A stretch of 64,000 nt of DNA, from assembly GCF_004358345.1 (NCBI RefSeq), contig NZ_CP037952.1, positions 3,100,001 through 3,164,000 of the forward strand, read 5' to 3'. Origin of the DNA: Parashewanella spongiae (GTDB lineage Bacteria > Pseudomonadota > Gammaproteobacteria > Enterobacterales > Shewanellaceae). Shown piece after piece: positions 17,335-25,879 of the stretch. The notes under the pieces were generated by a model, which saw only the letters and a program-made list of their open reading frames with translations, was not told where the DNA came from and did no database searches. Positions within the stretch are counted from its first letter, which is position 1. Every line of letters starts with the position of its first letter. The position numbers and the translations under genes were made by a program.

Positions 17335-19347
17335 GAGCGCCACGAAGCGCTTTATTCTGTTGCGGGATTTGTCTCAACGTATACGCAGCCAAGCGATTAC
17401 ATGGCCATAAACCAGAGACAGCAACGTTATTATTTATAATAAGTCCATCAGGTTGAAACGTACCTGACGGGATAATTACCAGTTCATCCCGAAATCTGAC
17501 GGGCATGCATAATGGGTAACCGCTATGACATGAAGCCCTGTGACAAAGGCCTTGAATAAAGGTTGAGATGCAATGTAGGCCGCAGCATCAAGCGAATTCA
17601 GTTAAGCGTCGTAAATCAAAAAATGAAGATGGGGAGTCTTTCCTAGTTGACGAACCCTGACACAAACAGAGAAGCAACTGGTAAATGCATCTGTTTGATC
17701 TTCCGGCGTAATATGAAGTGGCATGTATTGAAGGAAATAAAGTGAACGTGGGAGAGCCTGAGTGTTGGAAGGTAGTGACTTGCACTATCCGAATAATAAG
17801 GTAAACCGAAATTTCAGATAGGGCGCTCAGGCAGTCGGATGAGCCCATAGTACCGTTAACCGTGAAGACAACATAACTTTACATCAGGGAAGGGGCTCAG
17901 TGTTACACCCGTTTTTTAACGTAACTTTTGAGGTGAAATTGCCATATGGCTAACACTCCAGTAAATATCAGAATATTACAGCGAAAACTTTACTTACGCT
18001 CAAAGCTTAACTCGGAGCTTCGATTTTACAGCTTGTACGATAAACTCAGTCGCCTAGATATACTCGAAGAAGCCTATCGACGATGCAAAGCCAATAAAGG
18101 CGGAGCAGGAATTGATGGCATCACATTCAGTTATCTAGAGCAGCAAAAGAAAGTCGTTGCGCTGTTAAAAGAAATTCAAACTCAATTACAACAGAAAAAC
18201 TATCGACCTAGCCCAGTCAAACGAGTAGAAATACTCAAAGACAACGGCAAAACGCGGAAACTTGGGATCCCGATAATCAGTGACAGAATTGTGCAAATGG
18301 CGATGACAATAGTGATGCAACCCGTCTACGAACCTCATTTACATGAACACAGTTATGGTTATCGTCCATGTCGAAACGCCCAGCAAGCGGTAAAAGTCAT
18401 TGAAATGAGCCTAAAACAAGGCTATCAGCACGTACTTGATGCTGACTTGAGCGCCTATTTCGATACCATACCGCACGCTAAGTTGATGGCAAAAGTAGAA
18501 AGGCGAATAAGCGACAGCAGCTTTCTGAGTTTGCTGAAAAACTTTATCAAAGCGCCCATCAGCATAGAGACGGTCAACGGGAAATGGCGAATAGAAGCAA
18601 GCCGATGTGGCACTCCGCAAGGCGGAGTTATCTCTCCACTACTGGCTAACATCTATCTCAACGATTTCTGTTTGAAAATACACGAAAAAACACCGTGTAA
18701 AATCGTTACCTATGCAGATGATTTTGTTGTACTTCATAAGCAAACCTACACACAAGAGCAACTGGACTGGATAACACAGCAATTAAGTGATGAAGGTCTG
18801 AAGCTAAATCAAAGTAAAACCCACTGTGTGGATATGGGAAAGCTGATGAATGAGTTTGATTTCCTCGGTTTTAACTTTCAACGGATCACAGGCCTCATCA
18901 AAGGCACCAGTTACATCAAGATAGAGGCGTCTAAGAAGAGCCAAACAAAGCTGAAAAATAAAATCAGAGACATAGTGAAACACCGAACCTCAAATACACT
19001 TGGCGTACTGATAAATAAGGTTAATCAAGTTCTGAGGGGATGGAAACACTATTTTGGTGGGATAGGTTATCCCAGAGGTGTATTTTTCAGAATAAATGGA
19101 TTTGTAGTAAACCGGTTCTATCGCTGGCATCGTCGCTTAAGTCAACGTCGAAGCAAGTATCTATCACGAGGTGCTTACGAAAAATTACGCCAAGCTGGTC
19201 TTGAGTATTTACCCACGACAAGATGATAAGCAAAGTGAAGGGGCTGAGAGAAGTGTAACAACAGAGCCGTGTGAGGGAAAACCTCATGCACGGAATCGAA
19301 GAGGGGCTGCTGGATAAGCGATAGCGAAGCCAGTAGCCTACTCTACT
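17335..19347 (+). mobile_element. Group II intron with maturase ORF
   Basis: About 2 kb. The 5' ribozyme part (17335-17945) has recognisable domain I-IV sequence, including CTCAGGCAGTCGGATGAGCC near 17827-17846. The ORF follows, then a domain V at 19264-19297 (GAGCCGTGTGAGG-GAAA-ACCTCATGCACGG) with the catalytic AGC and a domain VI-like hairpin at about 19298-19345. The 5' end reads GAGCGCC rather than the usual GTGYG, so the exact start is approximate and splicing may be weakened. It sits immediately after a MITE-like inverted repeat. Confidence 0.85.
17946..19226 (+). CDS. Group II intron reverse transcriptase/maturase
   Basis: 426 aa. RT domain blocks are visible: GGAGIDGITFSYLE, RKLGIPIISDRIVQMAM, HEHSYGYRPCRNAQQAV, VLDADLSAYFDTI, GTPQGGVISPLLANIYL, the catalytic YADDFVVLHK and FDFLGFNFQRI. 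The C-terminal maturase (X) domain (LINKVNQVLRGWKHYFGGIG...RWHRRLSQRRSK) is complete. No HNH endonuclease domain is present, which fits short-ORF lineages that target replication forks or hairpins. The frame is intact. Confidence 0.93.
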   Translation: MANTPVNIRILQRKLYLRSKLNSELRFYSLYDKLSRLDILEEAYRRCKANKGGAGIDGITFSYLEQQKKVVALLKEIQTQLQQKNYRPSPVKRVEILKDNGKTRKLGIPIISDRIVQMAMTIVMQPVYEPHLHEHSYGYRPCRNAQQAVKVIEMSLKQGYQHVLDADLSAYFDTIPHAKLMAKVERRISDSSFLSLLKNFIKAPISIETVNGKWRIEASRCGTPQGGVISPLLANIYLNDFCLKIHEKTPCKIVTYADDFVVLHKQTYTQEQLDWITQQLSDEGLKLNQSKTHCVDMGKLMNEFDFLGFNFQRITGLIKGTSYIKIEASKKSQTKLKNKIRDIVKHRTSNTLGVLINKVNQVLRGWKHYFGGIGYPRGVFFRINGFVVNRFYRWHRRLSQRRSKYLSRGAYEKLRQAGLEYLPTTR

Positions 19348-19377
19348 TTATAGAGATATTCAAATTACAACATGTGA

Positions 19378-19908
19378 TTATTTACAGCCTGTTATCTCAT
19401 TAAGTGATTGACTCCAAGCCCCTTCTTCGTCAAAGTTTTTTATAATTTCGTTTATGTGTTGGACATCAGAATATCCATTTGCTTTCAAATCAGAAAGATA
19501 GTTGGGTTTATAATTAGGTTTACCAATAGATTTAAGCTTATTGCAAATTTTAGCATTGTTGATTGTCATTTTATGAACTGCCTCAGCAAGTGCATCTAGC
19601 CTCTCTTTGGAATGTTCAGATAGCTTAGAGTTTTTCATTTTAGTCACTGAATCAAAAACTGAACTGTCGCCTACACGCAGAGAATCATAATGAGCATTAT
19701 TCATTCCTGCTAAGTACATTTCTGCCGCACTGGTATACTCTTCATCCGACAAACAAGTATCTAATCCTGCGAACAGTGCTGCGGGATCTTTGTTATAATC
19801 CAAATCTGATAATGGCTTACAAGGTATATCATTTTGTGAAGCACAAGCAGTTACGAATAACAGCGCAGTTACGCTTATTAAACTTAAATTATTAATCTTT
19901 ATCTGCAT
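19378..19908 (-). CDS. Predicted lipoprotein, unknown function
   Basis: About 176 aa from the ATG at 19908 (MQIKINNLSLISVTALLFVTAC), which places a lipobox LFVTAC at the end of a short hydrophobic segment. An ATG further upstream at 19959 would give an overlong signal. The mature part is mostly helical, acidic and has four Cys (one at the lipobox). I recognise no domain. It is transcribed away from the ABC pair at 20082, separated by 170 bp that must hold both promoters. Confidence 0.7.
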   Translation of the reverse strand: MQIKINNLSLISVTALLFVTACASQNDIPCKPLSDLDYNKDPAALFAGLDTCLSDEEYTSAAEMYLAGMNNAHYDSLRVGDSSVFDSVTKMKNSKLSEHSKERLDALAEAVHKMTINNAKICNKLKSIGKPNYKPNYLSDLKANGYSDVQHINEIIKNFDEEGAWSQSLNEITGCK

Positions 19909-20081
19909 TAAACCAATCCTCAAAAGCATGTTAACTTTAATGCTAATCATAGCTATCAATCTAAAATTAGATACTTTTTCAACCTAAAACTACTTAATAT
20001 GTAATAAATCATTACATTGACTTGTTATTTGCTTTGATGTGCTTGTATGGTTAATTCATCTTTTAATATTTGGATGACTAG

Positions 20082-20915
20082 ATGAGTATAAAATCATCAC
20101 CCAGCATAATAGCAAACACCTTGCTCATTGCTAACTTTGAGCTTCGTAAACTCTTTTTTCAACGACGAGGTATTATTGCATTAGCTTGTTTTACCTTAGT
20201 ATGGGCTCTGATTCTTTTTTACCCCGTAAAGAGTGCCGCTGAACTCATTCTTGTTGATGGCTTTAAAGAGTTTACATCAGGCTTTGCGCACTCAAATAAT
20301 GCAGAAAAAATTCTTAACTGGCCTGTTGCAGAAATGTCAGTGTACTGGGTGATTGCGTTACTCGCATTTCCAATTTTTAGCCTAATACTCACAGCCGATC
20401 AATTCGCTTCAGATAAGCAACGCGGTACATTAAGGTTTTTATTGCTACGTTCTCAAAGAGACAGTATATATTTCGGGCGTTTTTTGGCTCAAATCTATAT
20501 TCAAGCAACGCTAATTATTATATCTGTAGTCGCAACTATCATACTCGCCACCTACCGCGAATTTGATTTGCTTTTACCAGCATTATCCATTGGCACTCTT
20601 GTTTCCGTAGCATTGATTATAAATCTATTGCCATATACCGCTCTTTTAGGTGTATTTTCTTTATATGCAAAAGGCGCACGACAAGCAACTATTTTAGCTA
20701 TTTTGTTAATGACTATTGTTTCAATTGTTTTTTCAATTATTAATTATTATTTGCCTCAAACTGGCTTTATTAACCTCATTAAACCTGGTGAACAAATTTT
20801 CGATATGATAAATACTCAAGGCGTCGGTGTTCTTTCATATTCACTTATTCCTCTACTTCAGACAGTTGCGATATTAACGTTTGGTAGGTTCTATATTCAA
20901 AGGAAGGCATTATGA
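20082..20915 (+). CDS. ABC-2 type transporter permease
   Basis: 277 aa with six hydrophobic segments (about residues 30-48, 88-105, 140-160, 170-192, 205-222 and 250-268). The cytoplasmic loop ADQFASDKQRGTLRFLLLRSQRD after the second segment is the usual ABC-2 coupling region. It overlaps the downstream ATPase by 4 bases (ATGA). Size and architecture resemble NosY-type permeases, but no other nos genes are present, so the substrate is unknown. Confidence 0.85.
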   Translation: MSIKSSPSIIANTLLIANFELRKLFFQRRGIIALACFTLVWALILFYPVKSAAELILVDGFKEFTSGFAHSNNAEKILNWPVAEMSVYWVIALLAFPIFSLILTADQFASDKQRGTLRFLLLRSQRDSIYFGRFLAQIYIQATLIIISVVATIILATYREFDLLLPALSIGTLVSVALIINLLPYTALLGVFSLYAKGARQATILAILLMTIVSIVFSIINYYLPQTGFINLIKPGEQIFDMINTQGVGVLSYSLIPLLQTVAILTFGRFYIQRKAL

Positions 20916-21814
20916 GCCTGATTACTTGTAACGATTTAACAAAGCTTTATGGAAGCAAAACAGCACTCAATAAAGTGAGTTTCGAAATCCAGCCAGGCGC
21001 ACCAATTGCTTTAGTGGGGCCAAATGGTGCGGGAAAAACCACCCTTTTTAATCTTCTTTGTGGCTTTTTGAAACCAAGTAATGGAAGTGTTCGTATCTTG
21101 GATCAACGCCCAGGAGAAAGAAGCCTTATCGGAAATCTTGCCGCTTTACCTCAAGACAGCTTACTGGATCCTAGCCTATCAATCTCTGCCCAATTATCGT
21201 TTTTTGCACAACTTCAAGGTTTAAGTAAAGCTGAGTCACTAAAAGAGGCAGATCGTGTTCTAGACTTAGTTGACCTAAGAGATACGGCTAAAGAAAAACC
21301 AACGGCATTGAGTCATGGCATGGGAAAACGTGTCGCGATTGCACAAACTTTTATAGGCTCACCTAAGCTCATTCTACTGGATGAACCAACGGCAGGTATC
21401 GATCCTGCTAATGCTAAAAAAATACGCTCCATCGTTTCTGAACAGCAAGAAAACACTAACTTCTTGATTAGCTCCCACAACTTGGACGAACTTGAAAAAT
21501 TATGTGATCAAGTTTTATACCTAGAGAATGGTTCTCTACAGCAATCCATTTCTTTGAAAAATCAAACTGAAAAGAATGATTTTATCACTTTAACCATGGA
21601 ACAAACCCAAACGGCTAATTTGGTTAACGTTATAAAATTAATGAATGGTATCAAGCATGTTGAGCATTCACAGCAAGACACTTTTATTATTGAATACTGT
21701 GTAAATGAAGAACCTAACTTAGAAATCCGCTTATTTGAAATGTTTAGTCAGAACAAACTTCAATATAAGTCGATATTACGTGGCAAGCGATTAGAAGATA
21801 CGCTTTTCTCTTGA
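20912..21814 (+). CDS. ABC transporter ATP-binding protein
   Basis: 300 aa. Walker A GPNGAGKTT, Q-loop LPQDSLLDP, signature variant LSHGMGKRVAIAQ (LSHGM instead of LSGGQ, common in CcmA/NosF-type ATPases), Walker B LILLDEPTAGIDP and switch His in LISSHNL. A C-terminal extension (residues 225-300) of alpha/beta type may be regulatory. It is coupled to the permease upstream and probably forms a 2+2 exporter. The operon ends at a terminator near 21848. Confidence 0.9.
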   Translation: MSLITCNDLTKLYGSKTALNKVSFEIQPGAPIALVGPNGAGKTTLFNLLCGFLKPSNGSVRILDQRPGERSLIGNLAALPQDSLLDPSLSISAQLSFFAQLQGLSKAESLKEADRVLDLVDLRDTAKEKPTALSHGMGKRVAIAQTFIGSPKLILLDEPTAGIDPANAKKIRSIVSEQQENTNFLISSHNLDELEKLCDQVLYLENGSLQQSISLKNQTEKNDFITLTMEQTQTANLVNVIKLMNGIKHVEHSQQDTFIIEYCVNEEPNLEIRLFEMFSQNKLQYKSILRGKRLEDTLFS

Positions 21815-21847
21815 AGATGAGTACATCTTATATTTTTTTACAAATAC

Positions 21848-21906
21848 AAAAAAGCTGTGAACAATCACAGCTTTTTAAAGTTTTTACAGTATAAATACTG
21901 TAAAAA
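21848..21906. terminator. Pair of convergent terminator hairpins
   Basis: AAAAAGCTGTGA-ACAA-TCACAGCTTTTT at about 21850-21877 works in both directions. A second palindrome TTTTTACAGTATAAATACTGTAAAAA follows at about 21881-21906. They separate the rightward ABC pair from the leftward cold-shock gene. Confidence 0.85.
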
Positions 21907-21909
21907 ATG

Positions 21910-22119
21910 TTAGCCTACAACAGTTACGTCTTCAGCTTGTGGGCCTTTTTGGCCTTGAGTAACAGTGAAAGCAACTTTCTGGCCTTCGTCTAAAGTTTTG
22001 AAACCTTCAGAGTTAATAGCACGGAAGTGTACAAACACATCTGGACCTGATTCTTGCTCAATAAATCCGAAACCTTTATCAGAGTTGAACCATTTAACGG
22101 TACCAGTAGTTTTTGACAT
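21910..22119 (-). CDS. Cold-shock protein, CspA family
   Basis: 69 aa, full length for the family. Nucleic-acid-binding motifs RNP1 (KGFGFIEQE) and RNP2 (VFVHFRAI) are both present, and the ending [11 protein letters not shown] is typical. It acts as an RNA/ssDNA chaperone in the cytoplasm. The roughly 300 bp upstream has no other gene and probably provides a long 5' UTR, as usual for csp genes. Which paralogue (CspA, C, D or E) cannot be told from sequence alone. Confidence 0.95.
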   Translation of the reverse strand: MSKTTGTVKWFNSDKGFGFIEQESGPDVFVHFRAINSEGFKTLDEGQKVAFTVTQGQKGPQAEDVTVVG

Positions 22120-22421
22120 GATATAAATCCTGTAAATATTTAATTTTAAGCCTTAACGGCGATTACGCTAAAAATGCCGGTAGTACTTATGTTTACAGGA
22201 CGAACATTGTCGTGATATATACATAAATATGAGCCCAACCTTCAAGCTGAGTGAACTATAAACCATTTAAAATATATGTCAACTTTGATACGCCAAAGTG
22301 CGAAAATATTTGTAAAATCAAGCGAGAACCGAGTATATAGCGAACAATTAATCCAATTTTTGCCCGAGTAAACTGAACAAAAGCTGAAGATATATACTTT
22401 TGTCCTAGTTATTCTTCCTGT
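22120..22421. promoter_or_regulatory. Long upstream region of the cold-shock gene
   Basis: No coding sequence. The first roughly 80 bases upstream (leftward reading) include an ATTTACAGGAT ribosome-binding region. The GCCGTTAAGGC and ACTACCGGC stretches can pair in the RNA. A structured csp leader is likely but unproven. Confidence 0.4.
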
Positions 22422-23234
22422 TTAACATCGTTTATGGATTTGAATTTTAAAGTCCAGTTCACATTTTAGGTTGTTTGCACAAAGTTGGCTTTTCTGAAAC
22501 TCGGATAGTTTCCAAGCATAAGGCGTCATACTTAAGAAATTAGTAACATCGGTTGCTTCATTCAAACTCATCAATGATTGCAGACGTTCTGAATGAACAA
22601 GCTCGAACCCTTCCAATAAATCATCCTCATTACTATTCAGTTTGGGTTCAGAATAAATCACGGTTTTTAAAAACCAATGATGTTCTGGTCCCGGCGATAC
22701 AGTAATCAAATAACCGTCTTGTTTAATGATCCGCTTAAGCTCTGTTAAAGCCGATGGTGCATAGACTTTCAATACACCATCAAAACTATTATCAGCGAAT
22801 GGTGTATCAAATGCGCTAGCAACACAAAAATTTACGTCTTTATAGCGTTTAGCCGCAAGTTTAACTGCGGTTTTTGATATATCTAAACCATAGGCATTGG
22901 TGGAAGATTGAGAGGAAAGGGACTCTACAAGCCGATTAGTGTAGTAACCTTCGCCACAACCTATATCAAGCAAATTGGTTACATTTAATTTGAACTCCAA
23001 AATGAGTTGATTAATTCTGTCGCTGAGATACTGATAAAAACCTTTATCCAGAAATTCTCGTCGTGACCGCATCATTTCTTTGTTATCACCAGGATCAATA
23101 GAGCTCTTTTTATGAACTGGCAACAAGTTCACATACCCTTCTTTAGCGATATCAAAACTATGCCTGTTTTTACATTTATAAGTACGTTCTATTTGACTTA
23201 AAGGCTGGGCACAGAGTGGACATATATAAGGCAT
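22422..23234 (-). CDS. rlmA: 23S rRNA (guanine-N1) methyltransferase RlmA
   Basis: 270 aa, the family's usual length. The N-terminal zinc-binding site is C-x2-C (ICPLC) plus C-x3-H in KCKNRHSFD. The KEGYVNLLPVHKKSS segment is diagnostic. SAM-binding motif I is LLDIGCGEGYYTNRL. RlmA methylates a guanine in helix 35 of 23S rRNA (G745 in E. coli). It is a single gene with a 5' region shared with nothing else. Confidence 0.93.
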   Translation of the reverse strand: MPYICPLCAQPLSQIERTYKCKNRHSFDIAKEGYVNLLPVHKKSSIDPGDNKEMMRSRREFLDKGFYQYLSDRINQLILEFKLNVTNLLDIGCGEGYYTNRLVESLSSQSSTNAYGLDISKTAVKLAAKRYKDVNFCVASAFDTPFADNSFDGVLKVYAPSALTELKRIIKQDGYLITVSPGPEHHWFLKTVIYSEPKLNSNEDDLLEGFELVHSERLQSLMSLNEATDVTNFLSMTPYAWKLSEFQKSQLCANNLKCELDFKIQIHKRC

Positions 23235-23366
23235 AAAATTCTACTACTAATAAAAATTACAGCATTCTAGCAAACTTTGGTGCCTTTACCTCAGTGATGC
23301 TTATATATTGACATGTCAATTTTTAAACTAAGACATTATAGTTCGCATCACTAAAAGTGATGTACT

Positions 23367-23682
23367 AGGGTCTGTTGATCTTTCGTGATTGTTTTTGCAG
23401 CGATAAATTGGTTATTTTATGCAAGGCAGAGTTTGTGAGGTTTGGTTATTATCGACATACACAACTGTCGTTACTTCGTTTCCAAATAAGAAAACAATAA
23501 CGCAGCACCTTTGATTTAGAAAGAGCGACCAATTTACGCTCTCTCTTTTTTCGATGCTTTTGAGCATTCGCTGTTCTGTGTTGTGACCAGCTCACTTAGA
23601 TGGCTAAGCATCACTGCTCACGCCTTGAATAGATAAATGCTCAAATAGCACAAAATTTAATCATGGAAGATCAACAGACCCT
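23367..23682. repeat. MITE-like repeat family 2, copy a
   Basis: 316 bp with terminal inverted repeats AGGGTCTGTTGATCTTTC / GGAAGATCAACAGACCCT. An inverted copy of exactly the same length lies at 37268-37583. The interior contains GCTCTCTCTTTTTTCGATGC and other shared blocks but no ORF. Its end overlaps the stop codon of the acyl-CoA-ligase-like gene. Confidence 0.92.
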
Positions 23683-24946
23683 AGCGTAAATCTATAATTT
23701 TATTAGTTTGTGGTAATTCATCTATTTTGGATATAGAAGCAGATAACTTAGTCACATTTTTAATTGTGTTAGCTAAATAACTGTCTAAATCGGCATTGGA
23801 AGAATATTCAAACGTAAACACATCATTATGATTTTCTCTTGTAACTACAAAACGTGCGTTTGAAATTTCAGGGTATAAGGATACAATTTTTTCCAATTGC
23901 GATAGATGAACGAACATTCCTTTCACTTTAACCATTTGATCAGCTCGCCCTAACCAACCTTTAATACGGTGGTTAGTTCTGCCACATGAGCTTTCTTCTT
24001 TATAATATGCGGTTAAATCACCAGTAGCAAAACGTACCAATGGATAACGCTCATCAAGTGTAGTTACTACAAGCTCCCCGACTTCGCCATCACGAACAAG
24101 CTCACCTGAGCCCGGCTTTACAATTTCAACAATAATATCTTCGGCAAGCACCCAGCCTTCGCTGGCATTTCCTTCAAAGGCAATTAAACCAACATCAGCA
24201 GTTGCATAGGCTTGTTTGACATTTATTCCATGCTCAATAAATTTTTGTCTCAAATCTGATGTTAAAGCTTCACCCGTGACGAGCGCTTTTGTAAATGAAA
24301 CTTGGTGACCACGAAGCTTGGCTTTATCAATCAAAATATTTAAAAATGAAGGCGTACCACAATAACCATTTGGTTTAAAATGCGCGATTGCATCAAGTTG
24401 CTGTTCTGTTTGCCCCGGCCCTGCTGGAATGACTGTGCATCCACATGCTCTCGCACCAGAGTCCATAATAAAACCACCCGGTGTTAAGTGATAAGAAAGT
24501 GTATTCAATACCACATCACCATGAGTAAAGCCTGCAGAATGAAAAGCTTGTGACATGCGCCACCAATCAACGCTGTCCATGGCACCTTCATAAATATTAC
24601 CCGGTGATTGGAATAAGCGTTGTAATTGAGTCCTTCCTGAAGTAATACCGCCAAATGGTGAGTTTTTAGCTTGAAGCTCCGCAAGATCAGATTTACGAAT
24701 AAGTGGTAATTTCGCTAAGTTTTCTCGAGTAATGTGTGACGTCTCCAATAATTGTATATCTGAAAACGCTTTACTGTAATATTCACTTTCTTTCGCTAAT
24801 CGAGTCACAAGCAACTTAAGCTTATGGAAAAGCTCAATTTCTCGAGCTGCCTGAGGTAGACTTTCTTTAGCTGAAGTAGAAGCGATGGTATTAATAAACG
24901 GACAAGCACTTTCCCATTCGTGAGTCTTTGAATTAGTTTCTGACAT
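23681..24946 (-). CDS. Phenylacetate-CoA-ligase-like AMP-forming enzyme
   Basis: 421 aa (423 from the upstream ATG at 24952). PaaK-like architecture: adenylate-forming core with SGRTQLQRLFQSPG (usually SSGTTG, so the P-loop is divergent), YATADVGLIAFE, ERYPLVRFATGDL, and hinge/C-terminal domain GRADQMVKVKGMFVHLSQLE. It likely activates an aromatic or other carboxylic acid to a CoA thioester. It is the last gene of the transporter operon, 20 bp after the Liv-type ATPase. The TAG stop is formed at the MITE-like repeat boundary (IIDLR|stop), so the original C-terminus may have been a little longer. Confidence 0.8.
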   Translation of the reverse strand: MSETNSKTHEWESACPFINTIASTSAKESLPQAAREIELFHKLKLLVTRLAKESEYYSKAFSDIQLLETSHITRENLAKLPLIRKSDLAELQAKNSPFGGITSGRTQLQRLFQSPGNIYEGAMDSVDWWRMSQAFHSAGFTHGDVVLNTLSYHLTPGGFIMDSGARACGCTVIPAGPGQTEQQLDAIAHFKPNGYCGTPSFLNILIDKAKLRGHQVSFTKALVTGEALTSDLRQKFIEHGINVKQAYATADVGLIAFEGNASEGWVLAEDIIVEIVKPGSGELVRDGEVGELVVTTLDERYPLVRFATGDLTAYYKEESSCGRTNHRIKGWLGRADQMVKVKGMFVHLSQLEKIVSLYPEISNARFVVTRENHNDVFTFEYSSNADLDSYLANTIKNVTKLSASISKIDELPQTNKIIDLR

Positions 24947-24966
24947 ATTCACACTCTCCTATTTAA

Positions 24967-25788
24967 TCATAACCAACGTTTACGGCGCTTATAAGACTTC
25001 AGGTTTTTAAAGCTTTTGCGCTCTTCATTACCACCTCCAAGATAGAACTCTTTAACATCTTCATTATTCAAAAGTTGTTCTCTAGTGCCATCAAGTACAA
25101 TTTTTCCTGACTCCATAATGTAGCCGTAATGTGCTGCTTTCAATGCATAATTAGCGTTCTGCTCAACTAAGAGCATGGTAATGCCCTGTTCACGGTTAAT
25201 TTTCTCAATAATACCGAAAACTTCTTTTACAAGGAGTGGTGAAAGCCCCATTGAAGGCTCATCAAGGCAGATCATTTTAGGCCTAGCCATTAAAGCACGA
25301 CCAATTGCCAACATTTGTTGTTCTCCACCCGAAAGGTATCCCGCGAGTCCTGTACGTTCTTTTAATCTCGGAAAATAGGAAAATACCATCTCGATGTCTG
25401 AACCTATTTCACTATCATTTCTGGTATAAGCACCCAGACGCAGATTCTCGACTACCGTCATATCTTCAATGATTCGTCGCCCTTCCATTACTTGAAAAAG
25501 ACCTGCACTTACTATATCTGCCGCATTAGTATTATCAATGCGCTGATCCAAAAAGGTAATATCACCTTTCGTTACTTCACCGTTTTCAGTTTTCAGTAAT
25601 CCAGAAATAGACTTAAGCGTGGTTGATTTCCCTGCACCATTAGGGCCAAGTAAGGTGATAATCTTTCCTTTAGGAACATCAATACTTACCCCCCTTAAAA
25701 CCTGAATCACATCATCGTAAACCACTTCAATATTATTAATTGAAAGTACAATTTCTTCTGGTTGAATTTGCTCGGCTGCATTACTCAT
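24967..25788 (-). CDS. Liv-type ABC transporter ATPase (LivF-like)
   Basis: 273 aa. Walker A GPNGAGKST, signature LSGGEQQMLAIGRALM, Walker B MICLDEPSMGLSP, switch H-loop replaced by Gln in LLVEQNAN, as in LivF. A basic C-terminal tail (KSFKNLKSYKRRKRWL) is longer than in E. coli LivF. It belongs to the HAAT (branched-chain amino acid/amide/carboxylate) family and pairs with the LivG-like ATPase at 31174. Its placement next to acyl-CoA ligases argues for an organic acid substrate. Confidence 0.9.
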   Translation of the reverse strand: MSNAAEQIQPEEIVLSINNIEVVYDDVIQVLRGVSIDVPKGKIITLLGPNGAGKSTTLKSISGLLKTENGEVTKGDITFLDQRIDNTNAADIVSAGLFQVMEGRRIIEDMTVVENLRLGAYTRNDSEIGSDIEMVFSYFPRLKERTGLAGYLSGGEQQMLAIGRALMARPKMICLDEPSMGLSPLLVKEVFGIIEKINREQGITMLLVEQNANYALKAAHYGYIMESGKIVLDGTREQLLNNEDVKEFYLGGGNEERKSFKNLKSYKRRKRWL

Positions 25789-25831
25789 CAGTTTGGCTTC
25801 CTTGAATTTATTACTCTAAGCGTCTTGCGCT

Positions 25832-25855
25832 CCGCACTTACCAAAGTAAGTGCGG
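25832..25855 (-). promoter_or_regulatory. Intercistronic hairpin after the binding-protein gene
   Basis: Perfect 10-bp stem CCGCACTTAC / GTAAGTGCGG with a 4-base loop, between the binding-protein stop (25880) and the LivF-like start. No T-run follows, so an RNA-stabilising or partial attenuator role is more likely than full termination. This would allow higher binding-protein expression. Confidence 0.65.
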
Positions 25856-25879
25856 CCTGACTTTTAACTTCAATAAAAA

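Noticed and set aside
17588-17848. 86-aa minus-strand ORF
   Set aside because: It lies within the structured 5' part of the group II intron and has no protein-like features.
20082-21814. NosY/NosF copper-delivery transporter
   Set aside because: Sizes match, but no nosZ, nosD or nosL is nearby and the gene order differs; left as an unassigned ABC-2 pair.
23367-23682. CRISPR or tandem repeat array
   Set aside because: The repeat is a single unit with inverted ends, not regularly spaced direct repeats. No CRISPR array was found anywhere in the window.
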